From positions 1-5,371 of the forward strand of contig JAIRKB010000168.1 in NCBI GenBank assembly GCA_031260385.1: DNA of 5,371 bases. The letters are read 5' to 3'. The position numbers were made by a program, and so were the translations under genes. The notes beneath the pieces are model-generated. The model searched no databases and was not told the origin of the DNA. It saw only the letters and a program-made list of their open reading frames with translations. This DNA comes from Propionibacteriaceae bacterium (lineage in GTDB: Bacteria > Actinomycetota > Actinomycetes > Propionibacteriales > Propionibacteriaceae). Positions 4,344-5,371 of this stretch are shown here, piece after piece (the stretch's first letter is position 1; each line of letters begins with the position of its first letter).

Positions 4344-5371
4344 ATGAACACAACCACAATCGGAACATCACGGGAAAGCCTTGATGCTTTGATAAACCTG
4401 GTCGGTCGGTTTCCTGATGACCGGTCAAGTCTTGGGTTAACACAGCGGCTTGATCTGGCTGTGGCAGCGTTGACCCTGTCTTCCCAAGTCCAAGCGCTCG
4501 CTGCGATCCTGGTTGCCGAAGCCGATGCCGTGGATGCGTCAGCGCGAACCATGGGGACCCCGACTGGGACTTTCCTGGCCACGAAAACTCACATCAGCGC
4601 CCGGCAAGCAGCAGCCTTCGTCCACCAGGCTCGTCGGTTTGATTCTCACCCACAATCGAAGCAAGCCGTGTTGGATGGAGAGATTAGTTTCGCTCATGGG
4701 CGGGCTGTCACCCAGGCGATGAGTCAACTACCAGAATCTTTCACCACCGATCAAACCAGTCTTGCTGAAGACATGTTGGTCAGAATCGCGAAGCGTTACA
4801 CCCCAGATGATGTCATCAAACGCCTACCTAGGGTTATCGAACGAGTTGACCCATGTGACGCTGGTGAACGTGAAGCCACCCGACACACCCAACAGCAACA
4901 AACCGCTTGGCGGAACCGGTCATTGGATTGGTGGCGTGACCAAGGCTCCGTGAAGTTTAAGGGCAGCCTGCCAGCAGTCGAAGGTGAAGCCTTCATCATG
5001 ATCATTGATGCTTACGCTCAACAAACCCGTCGCCACCAAAACGATAACCCAAATATGGAGCAAACCACCGCCCAACAACGCCGCGCTGACGCCCTAACCC
5101 AACTAGTTGAAAACACTAACCTACCCGGGCTCGCCCCCACTCTAGGTGGCGACCGACCCACAATCATGGCAATGATGGACTACCACAAACTACAAACAGA
5201 CGCTTGGGACGCTGGAGTCCTACCCTCCGGGTTCCCAATCCCCGCCAGTGACCTACGCCGCCTATGCTGCGACGCGGCCCTGATACCAGTCGTGCTCGGT
5301 GGAGAGTCCGAACCCCTCGATGTTGGCCGGACTCAACGTTTCGTGACCCTACCAATCAGGAAAGCCCTCAC
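4344..5371 (+). CDS. DUF222 (13E12-type) HNH endonuclease family protein, N-terminal part (3' end outside window)
   Basis: An actinobacterial family present in many copies per genome, typically with an N-terminal DUF222 domain and a C-terminal HNH nuclease domain. The visible 342 codons cover DUF222. It starts with helical segments (LTQRLDLAVAALTLSSQVQALAAI, 32-55), then TPTGTFLATKTHISARQAAAFVHQARR (72-98), FAHGRAV (116-122), and QRRADALTQLV (245-255). The segment GGDRPTIMAMMDY (268-280) follows. The hallmark stretch GVLPSGFPIPASDLRRLCCD (291-310) then leads to IPVVLGGESEPLDVGRTQRFVT (314-335). Family members continue with the zinc-binding and HNH motifs (CxxPGC, then AHHIxxW) right after this point, so nuclease integrity cannot be judged. 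Start: the ATG at 4344 has GAGGGGG eight bases upstream; in-frame GTGs at 4335 and 4320 are alternatives. A/C-rich codons set it apart from the transporter genes. It is divergent from the transposase remnant. Confidence 0.9.
   Translation, partial: MNTTTIGTSRESLDALINLVGRFPDDRSSLGLTQRLDLAVAALTLSSQVQALAAILVAEADAVDASARTMGTPTGTFLATKTHISARQAAAFVHQARRFDSHPQSKQAVLDGEISFAHGRAVTQAMSQLPESFTTDQTSLAEDMLVRIAKRYTPDDVIKRLPRVIERVDPCDAGEREATRHTQQQQTAWRNRSLDWWRDQGSVKFKGSLPAVEGEAFIMIIDAYAQQTRRHQNDNPNMEQTTAQQRRADALTQLVENTNLPGLAPTLGGDRPTIMAMMDYHKLQTDAWDAGVLPSGFPIPASDLRRLCCDAALIPVVLGGESEPLDVGRTQRFVTLPIRKAL

Overview
The window looks like chromosomal DNA of a high-GC Gram-positive actinobacterium. The main evidence is the DUF222/13E12-type HNH endonuclease gene at the right edge, a helix-turn-helix protein of a type common in actinobacteria, and G/C-rich codon use in the left half. 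I cannot name a genus. The layout has a housekeeping-like left third and an accessory-looking remainder.

Left third (1-1826, + strand): the 3' part of an ABC transporter ATPase (Walker B to C-terminus) is followed by its ABC-2 type membrane permease, with ATGA stop/start overlap. The two should form one exporter of the NatA/NatB (YhaQ/YhaP) type; the substrate cannot be read from sequence. The ATPase ends in an unusual tail made of two nearly identical 81-bp units. Each unit carries an inverted repeat and a second small hairpin, as if a palindromic repeat element had entered the gene in frame and duplicated.

Middle (1862-2592, - strand): a type II toxin-antitoxin operon, with a Phd/YefM-like antitoxin gene first and a PIN-domain ribonuclease toxin second, overlapping by GTGA. 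A strong Shine-Dalgarno sequence, a TATACT -10 box and a TGTGTA-N10-TACACA palindrome lie just upstream, which fits the usual autoregulation.

Right-middle (2593-3977, - strand): a roughly 370-bp stretch with no convincing gene, a possible 51-residue small protein, a 189-residue helix-turn-helix DNA-binding protein with a 16-bp palindrome upstream of its start, and a very short ORF with a good ribosome binding site upstream of that.

Right end: the C-terminal remnant of a transposase (ISKra4-like motifs, - strand, 4050-4295) abuts, divergently, the 5' 1028 bp of a DUF222 HNH endonuclease gene (+ strand, from 4344). That gene is cut by the window edge before its HNH domain. The transposase remnant, the toxin-antitoxin pair, the orphan regulator and the 13E12-type gene together suggest an accessory region shaped by mobile elements. 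I see no rRNA, tRNA or CRISPR array.
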